Source of the DNA: WTAW01 sp964406575
Lineage (GTDB): Bacteria > Acidobacteriota > Aminicenantia > Aminicenantales > Aminicenantaceae
Length of the DNA: 11,724 nt
Assembly: GCA_964406575.1 (NCBI GenBank)
Contig: CAYOSH010000064.1
Span: 1-11,724, forward strand
Direction of reading: 5' to 3'
Below are positions 1 to 6,307 of this stretch, piece after piece. Position 1 is the stretch's first letter, and every line of letters starts with the position of its first letter. Below the pieces are notes generated by a model. That model worked only from the letters and a program-made list of their open reading frames with translations. It did no database searches and was not told the DNA's origin. The translations under genes were made by a program, and so were the position numbers.

Positions 1-1800
1 CTTGGCGGCCGATTTTCAGGCATGCTTAAGTTTGCCGGGTGGGACGGGGTTGTTATCCAAGGGAAAGCAGATAAACCGGTCTGGATCGACATTAGAGATG
101 ACGATGTCCAAATCAGGGACTGTGCTCCCCTATCACTTTGGGGTAAGGAAACGTGGGATTGCCAGACAACCATCTGGGAGTATGTGCTATCGGATGGGAA
201 ATCCGGCGATTGGAACAGCCCTGCCAGGAAAGAAGGTGGCAAGACAACCCAGCGTCCGGCGGTGGTTGCCATCGGGCCGGCCGGAGAGAATCTGAGCCGG
301 TTGGCCTGTCTGATACACGATGCCAGTAATGCTGCGGGACAGGGTGGTTTTGGGGCTGTTTTTGGATCAAAAAATCTTAAGGCAGTCAGTGTGCTCGGAA
401 CCGGGCAGGTGGAAATCAATAATCCAAAGATGCTCATAGCAACTCGACTATGGCAGAAGGAAAATTACGCCTTTGATCTTGCTCATTTGAAAGAAACCTG
501 GGGCTCATTTCAATTTCAAAGCCCGCCTGCGGCTATTATAGATTGGAAAGGAGGCCGCCCGAAGATTGACCAAAGACCACAGGCCTGTATGGGATGCCAT
601 TCTGGCTGCCGGGCCAGATACAAAGACTCCTCGGGTAATGAAGCGTCATGCATTGCATCCGTATTTTATGGGGATGCCCGAAACCTTGATATCCAGCGAT
701 TTGCAAGTGATCTGATCAATCGATACGGTCTCAATGCTGTAGAAATGCTTTTCGGTTTAGTGTATATCCGTATTCTTCAACAGACTGGTCGGTTGAAGAC
801 AGCTAAAATTCCTGATTGCCCTCTTGATTTCAGCAAGTATGGAAGCAAGGAGTTTGTTGAGCAATTTGTGAAGATGGTCGCGTACGGTAACGATGGGAAT
901 GGCAATGAAAACCAATTCGGCAGAGATATTTCCGGTGGATTTGTCAGGGCAGCCGAAAAATGGGGAAGAAGGAAAGAGGATCTGGATAGCGGAATACTTG
1001 CCTTTCCCTATTGGGGTATACCTGTACACAAGGAGCCAAGAGCCCAGGTTTACTGGGGCTACGGCACGTTGCTCGGTGACAGGGACATCAATGAGCACGA
1101 TTTTGACTTTATTAAATGGGAATATGGGCAGGCAAGAGCCCAGGGCGGAACTCCCGCATTGACAGCTGAGGAAGTCGCAAAAATTGTCACCGACAAAATG
1201 GTCCCCTTTCAGGGCGATCTTGATATGCTCGATTTCAGTGAGAATAACATCTATTCCGAACACATGGCCAAATTGGTCTCCTGGCAGCGGTATTACACCC
1301 GGTTCTGGAAACAATCCATGCTTTTCTGCGACAGTCGTTGGCCCGATTTCGTGAATATTCACAGGCCTGATAAAATTGGCTCAACCGGTATTGCTGAACC
1401 GAAATATATAAAAGTTGTAACGGGAAAGGACTTTTCCTTTCGAGACGGAATAGATCTGGGTCGCAAGATCTGGAATCTCGACCATGCCATCTGGACCCTT
1501 CAGGGCCGTCACAGGGATATGGTCCATTTCGTTGATAACGTATATGAAAAGAGACCGCTTTTCCCCGTTGATGTCCGTAATGCACATATGCCGGGTAAAG
1601 AGAATGGGAAATGGGATTACTACGGCTATTCCAAGAGAACTCTGGACAAGAACAAATTCGATGAATTCAAAACACGATTCTATCGACTCCAGGGCTGGGA
1701 TACGAGCTCAGGCTATCCCACACGAAGCACGCTGGAATCCCTCGAGTTGGGCCATGTGGCTGATGAACTCGAGAGAAACAACAAGATCGGAAAAGAATAA
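1..1800 (+). CDS. Aldehyde:ferredoxin oxidoreductase family protein (tungsten enzyme), BamB-like, 5' partial
   Basis: The reading frame is open from the first base, so the start lies upstream; 599 residues are visible and roughly 100 N-terminal residues of the family appear to be missing. The first residues (GGRFSGMLKFAGWDGVVIQG) match the AFOR N-terminal domain that binds the tungstopterin cofactor. A C-x2-C-x3-C group (codons at 586, 595, 607) and a later Cys in 'LFCDSRWPDF' (codon 1327) fit the four ligands of the single [4Fe-4S] cluster. Family members oxidise aldehydes with ferredoxin; the BamB subclass is the catalytic subunit of class II benzoyl-CoA reductase. The segment 'WGYGTLLGDRDINEHDF' and the 'LFCDSRW' form of the last cysteine motif remind me of BamB-like members, but the substrate cannot be read from this. 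No ferredoxin or Bam partner genes are visible; the downstream side is interrupted by tRNA-like debris. Confidence 0.88.
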   Translation, partial: LGGRFSGMLKFAGWDGVVIQGKADKPVWIDIRDDDVQIRDCAPLSLWGKETWDCQTTIWEYVLSDGKSGDWNSPARKEGGKTTQRPAVVAIGPAGENLSRLACLIHDASNAAGQGGFGAVFGSKNLKAVSVLGTGQVEINNPKMLIATRLWQKENYAFDLAHLKETWGSFQFQSPPAAIIDWKGGRPKIDQRPQACMGCHSGCRARYKDSSGNEASCIASVFYGDARNLDIQRFASDLINRYGLNAVEMLFGLVYIRILQQTGRLKTAKIPDCPLDFSKYGSKEFVEQFVKMVAYGNDGNGNENQFGRDISGGFVRAAEKWGRRKEDLDSGILAFPYWGIPVHKEPRAQVYWGYGTLLGDRDINEHDFDFIKWEYGQARAQGGTPALTAEEVAKIVTDKMVPFQGDLDMLDFSENNIYSEHMAKLVSWQRYYTRFWKQSMLFCDSRWPDFVNIHRPDKIGSTGIAEPKYIKVVTGKDFSFRDGIDLGRKIWNLDHAIWTLQGRHRDMVHFVDNVYEKRPLFPVDVRNAHMPGKENGKWDYYGYSKRTLDKNKFDEFKTRFYRLQGWDTSSGYPTRSTLESLELGHVADELERNNKIGKE

Positions 1801-1835
1801 GACTGAGAGAAAAGATCCTACCCACACTCGGTACA

Positions 1836-1885
1836 CACGGAATAGGAATCAGTAGGTTGGCAGTTCGAATCTGCCTTGGGGCGTA
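1836..1885 (+). repeat. tRNA-like 3'-half fragment 1
   Basis: Bases 1859-1875 form a perfect T arm: GGCAG, loop TTCGAAT, CTGCC. Upstream, 'ggaatcagtaggtt' looks like the 3' side of an anticodon arm plus variable loop. From 1846 to 1875 it matches 4527-4556 at 27 of 30 positions. No acceptor 5' strand pairing with the following TTGGGGC and no convincing D arm can be found upstream, so this is not a functional tRNA. The likely origin is a tRNA 3' end left by or carried in with an integrating element. Confidence 0.6.
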
Positions 1886-1902
1886 GCACTAATTGCTTTT
1901 TT
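1885..1902 (+). terminator. Weak possible terminator after tRNA fragment 1
   Basis: AGCA (1885-1888) and TGCT (1894-1897) can pair around a five-base loop and are followed by a run of T residues to 1902. The stem is only four pairs, so this is tentative. It sits just after the tRNA-like fragment and could have ended transcription of the oxidoreductase or of a former tRNA. Confidence 0.25.
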
Positions 1903-1940
1903 GAAATGGGTGTTCATTTGATCAGGTCAGATCAAACTGG

Positions 1941-2204
1941 CTATCTCAGAGGAGACCAGACAATATAATCATTCTTGAAGGTCGCTGTTGTATTTCTGTC
2001 AATTCCAAAAACTAGACACCAGTAATTTACCGCTCTTTTGCTTAAGTTCCGCCGCTCGATAAGAACTTTAACAAATCTCGTTTGACCATACTTTTTCTGA
2101 ACTTCTTCTATGTAGTCAAATCCGCCAAAATTGATTGCTCTTTCGATCTCTATCTCCGGAGTTATCGTTTTTGGATCTCTGTCCCAGAACAGTTCTTTTC
2201 TCAT
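1941..2204 (-). CDS. DUF6922-like small protein, partner of the adjacent nucleotidyltransferase
   Basis: The product has 87 residues. The opening 'MRKELFWDRDP', a central Tyr-Gly followed by 'RNLSKRAVNYWCLVFGI' and the overall size match what I remember of DUF6922 proteins (N-terminal LFWD, C-terminal NFW..IFG), which often sit next to AbiEii-type nucleotidyltransferases. Its ATG overlaps the TGA of the upstream gene as ATGA (2201-2204), so the two are almost certainly translationally coupled. By context it may be the antitoxin or accessory member of a toxin-antitoxin pair; no DNA-binding helix-turn-helix is obvious by eye. Function is inferred only from the partnership. Confidence 0.75.
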   Translation of the reverse strand: MRKELFWDRDPKTITPEIEIERAINFGGFDYIEEVQKKYGQTRFVKVLIERRNLSKRAVNYWCLVFGIDRNTTATFKNDYIVWSPLR

Positions 2205-2869
2205 TGGATAAACCTGCTGAAAAACTCTTTTATTTCCTTCCAGTCGGTTTCTAATAACTTGTGGAGATGATCGTCCTCTTGGACAAGCATTATAGAATCG
2301 AGCTCCCGTTCCGCATCATCGAAATAAACCATTGCTGTTTTCAAATGGTATTCATACTTTTTCTCAAGACGATATTTCTGCTGGACAAAAGATGACAAAT
2401 CCTCAAATTTAATTTGAGTGTGTTGGAGCAGATAAAAAAGGTCAACGAAATCTTTGGCTGAGCCTCTCTGAGAAATAGCTATGGCCTTCATAGCTGCGAT
2501 ATCGTCTAATGAGGCTGCAGGACATGTGACTTCATCGCTCAATTCCAGGCATTTTAAAGAGGACAAAAGATGGTATGGAAATGAGAAGAGAGAAAATTTT
2601 ATTTTTTCTGCAGACAGAAAAGCAATTAAGCTTTCTTTTTCCATGATTTCCACATCAGCTGTGCTAAATTCTTCTCTCAGTTTAAAAACAAGCATTTCAG
2701 GATTAAACGATGTCTGTGTGAAGAAATCCAAATCAACGGATAGACGGTGATGTAAATAGTAATAGAGTGCAGTTCCACCCGCTAGGTAGCTTTCTGTGGG
2801 GAGTATTTGAGCTTTTAGAAGTTGAATAAGAATGTTTTTAAGATCTTGGATCTTGCTTTCCCAGTTCAC
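2201..2869 (-). CDS. Nucleotidyltransferase, AbiEii/AbiGii toxin family
   Basis: This 222-residue protein carries the minimal nucleotidyltransferase signature GGTAL (residues 31-35) and DLDFF (46-50), which supplies the metal-binding acidic residues. The family's distal block 'DIAAMKAIAISQRGSAKDF' follows at about 122-140, then VDLFYLL. AbiEii proteins act in the cytoplasm as toxins of type IV toxin-antitoxin or abortive-infection systems; related MNT enzymes transfer nucleotides to tRNA or proteins. The start is a GTG. An in-frame TAA two codons upstream rules out an earlier start, and the AAGGA motif ends directly at the GTG, an unusually short spacing that suggests weak initiation. The ATGA overlap with the DUF6922-like gene marks a two-gene operon, in the order enzyme first, partner second, opposite to classical abiEi-abiEii. 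Confidence 0.85.
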   Translation of the reverse strand: MNWESKIQDLKNILIQLLKAQILPTESYLAGGTALYYYLHHRLSVDLDFFTQTSFNPEMLVFKLREEFSTADVEIMEKESLIAFLSAEKIKFSLFSFPYHLLSSLKCLELSDEVTCPAASLDDIAAMKAIAISQRGSAKDFVDLFYLLQHTQIKFEDLSSFVQQKYRLEKKYEYHLKTAMVYFDDAERELDSIMLVQEDDHLHKLLETDWKEIKEFFSRFIQ

Positions 2870-2879
2870 TCCTTAATTC

Positions 2880-2895
2880 TAACATGAAAATGTTA
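2880..2895. promoter_or_regulatory. Inverted repeat upstream of the toxin-antitoxin pair, possible operator
   Basis: TAACAT-GAAA-ATGTTA is a perfect six-base inverted repeat with a four-base spacer. It lies 10 bases upstream of the GTG start of the nucleotidyltransferase, where an autoregulatory protein or an RNA hairpin would affect expression. Position and symmetry are seen; the role is inferred. Confidence 0.35.
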
Positions 2896-2964
2896 CAGAT
2901 TGAATATTTTGTGATCATTTAGGTGCTTACATTGGGATGGCTGGGGAAGAATATGCAAAGGAGA

Positions 2965-2997
2965 GGCTAGAAGCTCTGACTACGTATCAGTAGGTCG
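2965..2997 (+). repeat. tRNA-Arg(ACG)-like fragment 2
   Basis: The sequence 'CTGACTACGTATCAG' (2976-2990) forms a good anticodon arm with loop CTACGTA, giving anticodon ACG. It is preceded by 'GGCTAGAAGC', which resembles the 3' half of a D arm. It matches 4519-4540 at 19 of the first 22 positions. The similarity stops at about 2997: no T arm or acceptor follows, so it is a remnant rather than a gene. Confidence 0.5.
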
Positions 2998-3202
2998 CGA
3001 CATTTTATTGTTCGCTATCATCACTTTCATCACGGATAATCCTGTTGAGGATAGGATCTCGCCATCTTAAGCCCACCTTTCCAGCTGAAAGGCCACCTAA
3101 ACCCCAGATTATCCAGCGGGAACTCCTGATGGCAACAGATACAGAAGAATCATTCAGAGTTAGCTTTGCATTTTTCTGGAAATTCCGCTAACTTTATCTG
3201 AG

Positions 3203-4120
3203 ATGAAGGAAAGAATTCTCCGCTTTAACCTCTATGTGGGTCTTCTTATCCTCGGAATTTCAGCCATTCTCCTCAGCATTCAATTTTCTTTCATGAAAAC
3301 GTGGTTTTATTGTTTTGCCTGGTGGTCTTTTATTTTGGTGATGGACAGTTTGAACTTCAGGATAAGAAAAGTCTCCCCACTTTCTGAATCCTTAAAGACT
3401 TTTCTTTTTTCAGCTTTTATCTCGGTTTTTGTCTGGCTCATCTTTGAACTCTTCAATTTAAGGCTAAAGAATTGGCATTACCATGATCTTCCTTCTCAAT
3501 TATTTGAAAGGTGGCTTGGCTACTTCATTGCCTTTGCTTCTGTGATTCCTGCCATGCGGGAGATCTCCCATTTTATAGAAGGCTTTCTAAGAAAAAAAAG
3601 TCTTGCCCTTTTTCGGCTGAAAGTCCCTCCCAATTTCCTGAAACTTTGTGTCTTTTTAAGCATTCTTTTCATTTTTTTAACCATCAGCTGGCCTCGACTA
3701 TTTTTTCCTTTAGTCTGGCTATGTTTTATCTTCCTGCTTGAGCCTTTGAATTTTCGGTTGAAGAATGAAACATTTCTTGCAGATTTAGAAAGAAAAAATT
3801 GGATAAGGATTTGGAGTTGGATTCTGGCTGGTCTTGTGTCAGGCTTCTTCTGGGAATTATGGAATTTCTTCTCAGGTTCTCACTGGGAATATTCTCTTCC
3901 TTATTTAAATTTTTGGCGAGTCTTTCAAATGCCTGTCTTTGGCTACGCAGGATTTATGCCTTTTGCTCTAGAGCTCTTTGCTTTTTATCAGTTGTTTGCT
4001 TGGGTGCAAAGGGAGTTAGAAAAGAGAGTTCTTATTAAAACCTCAATGTTTATATTTTTAATTTTTTCTTATCTTGGATGTTTTTATCTGATTGATTCCT
4101 ACTCCCGAAATGGTGGCTAG
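3203..4120 (+). CDS. Internally duplicated multi-pass membrane protein of unknown function
   Basis: I do not recognise a named family for this 305-residue, very hydrophobic protein, which has about eight to ten membrane segments by eye. It consists of two similar halves. Half one has W41...D48-SLNFR, FELFN (81-85) and WHYHDLP (91-97). Half two has W172...E180-PLNFR, WELWN (217-221) and WEYSLP (228-233). The offset is about 132-136 residues, so the gene arose by duplication and fusion. The acidic and aromatic residues inside or next to membrane segments (FEL, WEL, W-H/E-Y) could be functional. The ATG follows an in-frame stop at 3161 and only a weak GAG as ribosome-binding site. The gene is noticeably more A+T-rich than the oxidoreductase upstream, partly because of its Phe/Leu/Ile codons. 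Confidence 0.8.
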   Translation: MKERILRFNLYVGLLILGISAILLSIQFSFMKTWFYCFAWWSFILVMDSLNFRIRKVSPLSESLKTFLFSAFISVFVWLIFELFNLRLKNWHYHDLPSQLFERWLGYFIAFASVIPAMREISHFIEGFLRKKSLALFRLKVPPNFLKLCVFLSILFIFLTISWPRLFFPLVWLCFIFLLEPLNFRLKNETFLADLERKNWIRIWSWILAGLVSGFFWELWNFFSGSHWEYSLPYLNFWRVFQMPVFGYAGFMPFALELFAFYQLFAWVQRELEKRVLIKTSMFIFLIFSYLGCFYLIDSYSRNGG

Positions 4121-4152
4121 CGACCCTTTCACAACCTGGGAGCTTGGAAAGC

Positions 4153-4384
4153 ATGGAAGCTCTTCATTTTCGCGTGGGCTTTGATGGACGAATTGCAGAC
4201 TTGTCAAATCCTCTTGGATACTTTGCGTTATCTAATGAGCTTCAAATGAAGGGCTGACAGACTAAGAATAAGAATTGCCAAGGCTAAAAAGATATTCCTC
4301 TACCTATGGAAAGATGCTGACCCAGGGATAGCTGAGGTTGACGATGCGGGGGAGAGGCTGCCTAGATTGAAGAATATGCCGTAA
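4153..4384 (+). pseudogene. C-terminal remnant of a TPR-repeat protein, frameshifted
   Basis: Two overlapping frames together read as the tail of a tetratricopeptide-repeat protein. The frame from 4153 to 4257 gives '...SNPLGYFALSNELQMKG' and then stops. The next frame (about 4250-4384) gives 'RIAKAKKIFLYLWKDADPGI' followed by AEVDDAGERLPRLKNMP and a stop. The 'A/KFL-LWKDADPGI-EV-DA-RL--LK' ending is a pattern I know from the last repeat of many TPR proteins and TPR-bearing kinases of Acidobacteriota-like bacteria. A shift near 4250 separates the halves. The body of the gene is missing, so this is a relic rather than a short gene. Confidence 0.6.
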
Positions 4385-4490
4385 ATTCTGGCTCCCTGTT
4401 GTGTAAATTCACATTTTTTAGGTCTATAGAGAAAAAAAGTAGTCAATATTTGTTCAAAAGGGGAATTTTAAAAAGACGTAAAGCACTGAT

Positions 4491-4496
4491 TATAAT
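4491..4496 (+). promoter_or_regulatory. Consensus -10 box before tRNA-like fragment 3
   Basis: A perfect TATAAT lies about 20 bases upstream of the anticodon-arm remnant. The -35 region (TTTAAA/TTAAAA near 4468) is poor. It may be the promoter of the ancestral tRNA gene whose 5' half is gone, or chance in A+T-rich DNA. Confidence 0.3.
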
Positions 4497-4515
4497 ACGC
4501 TTATTAAATGTAGGC

Positions 4516-4564
4516 CGTCTAACTACGAATCAGCAGGTCGGCAGTTCGAATCTGTCCGCGTGCC
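4516..4564 (+). repeat. tRNA-Arg(ACG)-like 3'-half fragment 3
   Basis: The segment reads as an anticodon arm with loop CTACGAA (anticodon ACG, arginine), a variable loop, and a T arm GGCAG-TTCGAAT-CTGTC (one G-T pair). An acceptor-like CGCGTGC and 'CA' follow. The 5' half is absent: too few bases separate it from the TATAAT, and no D arm or pairing acceptor strand is seen. The anticodon stem has one A-C mismatch. Tyrosine-recombinase elements that integrate at anticodon or T loops duplicate exactly this part of a tRNA gene. Confidence 0.65.
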
Positions 4565-4646
4565 AGAGGTTTTCCCATATTTTTAGGCTTTTCTTTGTTT
4601 TTGTCTTTTATACTTAAGACCCGTAGTTTCAGCAGGATTAAACACA

Positions 4647-4668
4647 ATTTGGCACATATTTGGCGCAT
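4647..4668 (+). repeat. Tandem 11-bp direct repeats
   Basis: ATTTGGCACAT (4647-4657) is followed immediately by ATTTGGCGCAT (4658-4668), ten of eleven bases identical. Short direct repeats close to a tRNA 3' end are typical of integrase arm-binding sites in attachment regions. No integrase gene remains here, so this is a suggestion. Confidence 0.45.
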
Positions 4669-5000
4669 GGGGATTAGTCTGTCTATATTTAATTACTATC
4701 TATCCGGTTGGCTTTTTCCTTGCTCTTTCATGAGCTGATTCTACGATCAATCATCTCTATCCATCAATTAACAACCCATGAATCCCAAGCTTCCCCTTTT
4801 TTCGTTCCAAATGCGTTCCGAAAATTCATTGTTTTTTTTCAAGAGGACCCAAGGGACTTAAAATCCGCTGTGAAAAGATTCCGAGTTATTCTGTAGAGCA
4901 TTAATTGCCAGTAACTTATTGAAAAATCAACAACTTCCGGTAAATAGAGGAATTTTATATCTTTCAAATTATCTGTATTGTCTGTACAGCCCTGTGCAGA

Positions 5001-5038
5001 AAGGAGGCACAAAAATGACACAGTCGAAAATCTTTTTA
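5001..5038 (+). pseudogene. Truncated gene start with strong ribosome-binding site
   Basis: AAGGAGG (5001-5007) is followed at seven bases by ATG (5015), opening 'MTQSKIFLF'. Beyond about 5036 the same DNA is the 3' end of the permease pseudogene on the other strand, so the rest of the frame (open to 5206) is antisense to identifiable sequence. It may be the first codons of a gene cut off by rearrangement, or chance. Confidence 0.3.
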
Positions 5039-5967
5039 TTCATACCTCAGCGAATCGACCGGATTGGCTGTTGCGGCTTTGATGGTTTGGGAACTGATTG
5101 TGAGAAGAGCCTTCCGATCCAGCCGGAGCACCCGGCTTCATTATTTTTGCGGGAGAAAAAGAAGACAGATAGAAAGCGGGATAAGTGCCTGAAATCACCA
5201 GCGTAACGAAGGCGATACCGAGCATGCAGAGCAGTAATCCAAAATTCCCGGATATGGACAAGGTGAGTGTTTTACCTGAAAGGGCATTTAATTTCGGAAG
5301 AAAAAGATAAACCAGAACGACCGCCAGGATAAATGAGATGGTCACTATGGCGGCCAACTCGGAATATACCTGCCTTCTTATCGACGGCTTGCTGGCCCCG
5401 ATGACTTTTCTTAGCCCTATCTCCCTTGCTCTTTTACCCGCTGCTGGCTTTGAATCGTGATGCATTTTTTATTTCGGCATATTTGTCTTTCAAATAGGGA
5501 ATCAAAGGTGCTGGTACTGAGTCGTTGTAGCTATTTGGATTTTCCGGTGGATAATTTACGAGGCAGAATATATCGTCGATATTTTCGTTGAATCTCTCAT
5601 AGTCCAACTCATCCTGAACCCAAAGCATGATTAGCATGCAGCAGGCCATCCCTATCGCAAGACCCGAAATATTGATAAAGGAATAACTTTTGTTCTTATA
5701 AAAGTTTCTGAGCGCTACCTTCAGATAATTTTTGAACATAACAAACCTCCAATAAATCGAAAATTTGACGAACGGAAAGAGGGATCGGAACATGTGTCCC
5801 CAATACCAGAGATCGGCCGACCGGGACCCTCTTGTTGTGATGATATACGTGTATTCTTCACGAAGATTCTCTAGGATGGAGAATTGGTCCTCTTCCCAAG
5901 CCAATCTCCGAATTAACCACTCAGGCAAACGAGGGGGATTTAGATCTTTTTTTCTGTCAGAGTTCAT
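5036..5967 (-). pseudogene. ADOP-type FtsX/MacB permease, remnant with two internal deletions
   Basis: The 5' part (5967 to about 5440) encodes a permease-prefix domain ('PPRLPEWLIRRL...EEDQFSIL', residues 11-28), then 'MFKNYLKVALRNF', the first membrane helix and the start of the MacB periplasmic domain to 'NASRF', where it hits a stop. A second frame resumes at about 5450 with the first FtsX block 'KRAREIGLRKVIGAS' and runs to 'SSFSPAKIMKPG'. At about 5115 the frame changes again into the last residues of the family, 'TANPVDSLRYE', ending in TAA at 5036. Compared with the intact paralogue at 9175-11724, roughly 200 and 360 residues are missing at the two joints. Both joints are out of frame, so no functional permease is made. 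Its ATG overlaps the PadR stop (ATGA). Confidence 0.85.
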
Positions 5968-6289
5968 GATTCATCAAAGGAATATTTGTTGATATCTTTC
6001 CATATGCGCTTGTGAAGTTCGATGGCGTCTTTCAAGGCCCGTATCCCCACGGGAGCGATCTTGAAATAAGATTTGCGCCGACCGCCCTTTTTGGGGAGAG
6101 GTTCTTCTTTGATCTTTTTGATGTAGCCCTTGTGGTCCATCTGTCTCAACAGGCCGTAGAGCGTTCCGTAGGTGTAGTCCTTGCCTATATCTTGCGGATC
6201 TGTCTCCGGATAGTCACGCCGTAGGCCTCATTCTCCAAACGCCAGATGGCCAGGAGCACCAGTTCTTCTGCTTTGCTAATCTCTTTCAT
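5964..6289 (-). pseudogene. PadR-family transcriptional regulator, frameshifted
   Basis: The first 34 codons from ATG 6289 give the PadR winged-helix start 'MKEISKAEELVLLAIWRLE', then YGVTIRRQIRKI, and stop at TAG (6185-6187). One base out of register, the protein continues 'GKDYTYGTLYGLLRQMDHKG', then the wing 'KGGRRKSYFKI' and the C-terminal helix to TGA at 5964. The joined length (about 108 residues) is normal for the family. A one-base deletion near 6185 explains the break; no slippery sequence suggests programmed shifting. PadR proteins repress the operon they head. This one overlaps the permease start by ATGA, the usual arrangement for ADOP permeases. A single sequencing error cannot be excluded here, but the downstream permease is broken too. 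Confidence 0.85.
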
Positions 6290-6307
6290 TTCTCATCTCT
6301 TTTCATT

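Larger units (their letters stand above)
2870..3202. other. Intergenic stretch between the divergent TA pair and the membrane protein
   Basis: I see no gene here. It holds the inverted repeat near 2880, a tRNA-like fragment at 2965-2997, and an 18-codon open frame from 2938 whose last codons lie inside that fragment. A longer-range 7-base inverted repeat (AGTTAGC near 3158 and GCTAACT near 3187) is present but may be chance. Confidence 0.5.
4385..5014. other. Intergenic debris region with tRNA fragment and tandem repeats
   Basis: I see no convincing protein gene in this stretch. It contains a perfect TATAAT (4491-4496) about 20 bases before a tRNA-like fragment, the fragment itself (4516-4564), and tandem 11-mers at 4647-4668. 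A strong AAGGAGG ribosome-binding site at 5001-5007 precedes an ATG. It is rich in T and looks like the edge of an integrated element that has lost its genes. Confidence 0.5.

Noticed and set aside
757..1362. A 201-codon minus-strand open frame inside the oxidoreductase
   Set aside because: It is antisense to a clear family match over its whole length and has no recognisable domain.
1805..1885. A complete tRNA around the first T arm, with 'CTCGGTAC' as D loop
   Set aside because: The bases where the D stem should be do not pair, and no upstream strand complements the acceptor-like TTGGGGC.
4490..4564. A complete tRNA-Arg gene
   Set aside because: Only the anticodon arm, T arm and an acceptor-like end are present. 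There is no D arm, and only a five-base fortuitous pairing for the acceptor, which would overlap the TATAAT.
4399..4617. A 72-codon plus-strand frame across tRNA fragment 3
   Set aside because: It reads through tRNA-like sequence, has low complexity and no initiation signal.
5040..5465. An independent 141-residue membrane protein on the minus strand
   Set aside because: Its sequence is the middle of an FtsX permease, and its last part is an out-of-frame reading of the family C-terminus, so it belongs to the pseudogene.
6180..6195. Programmed frameshifting in padR
   Set aside because: No slippery heptamer or downstream structure is visible, and the partner gene is also broken.
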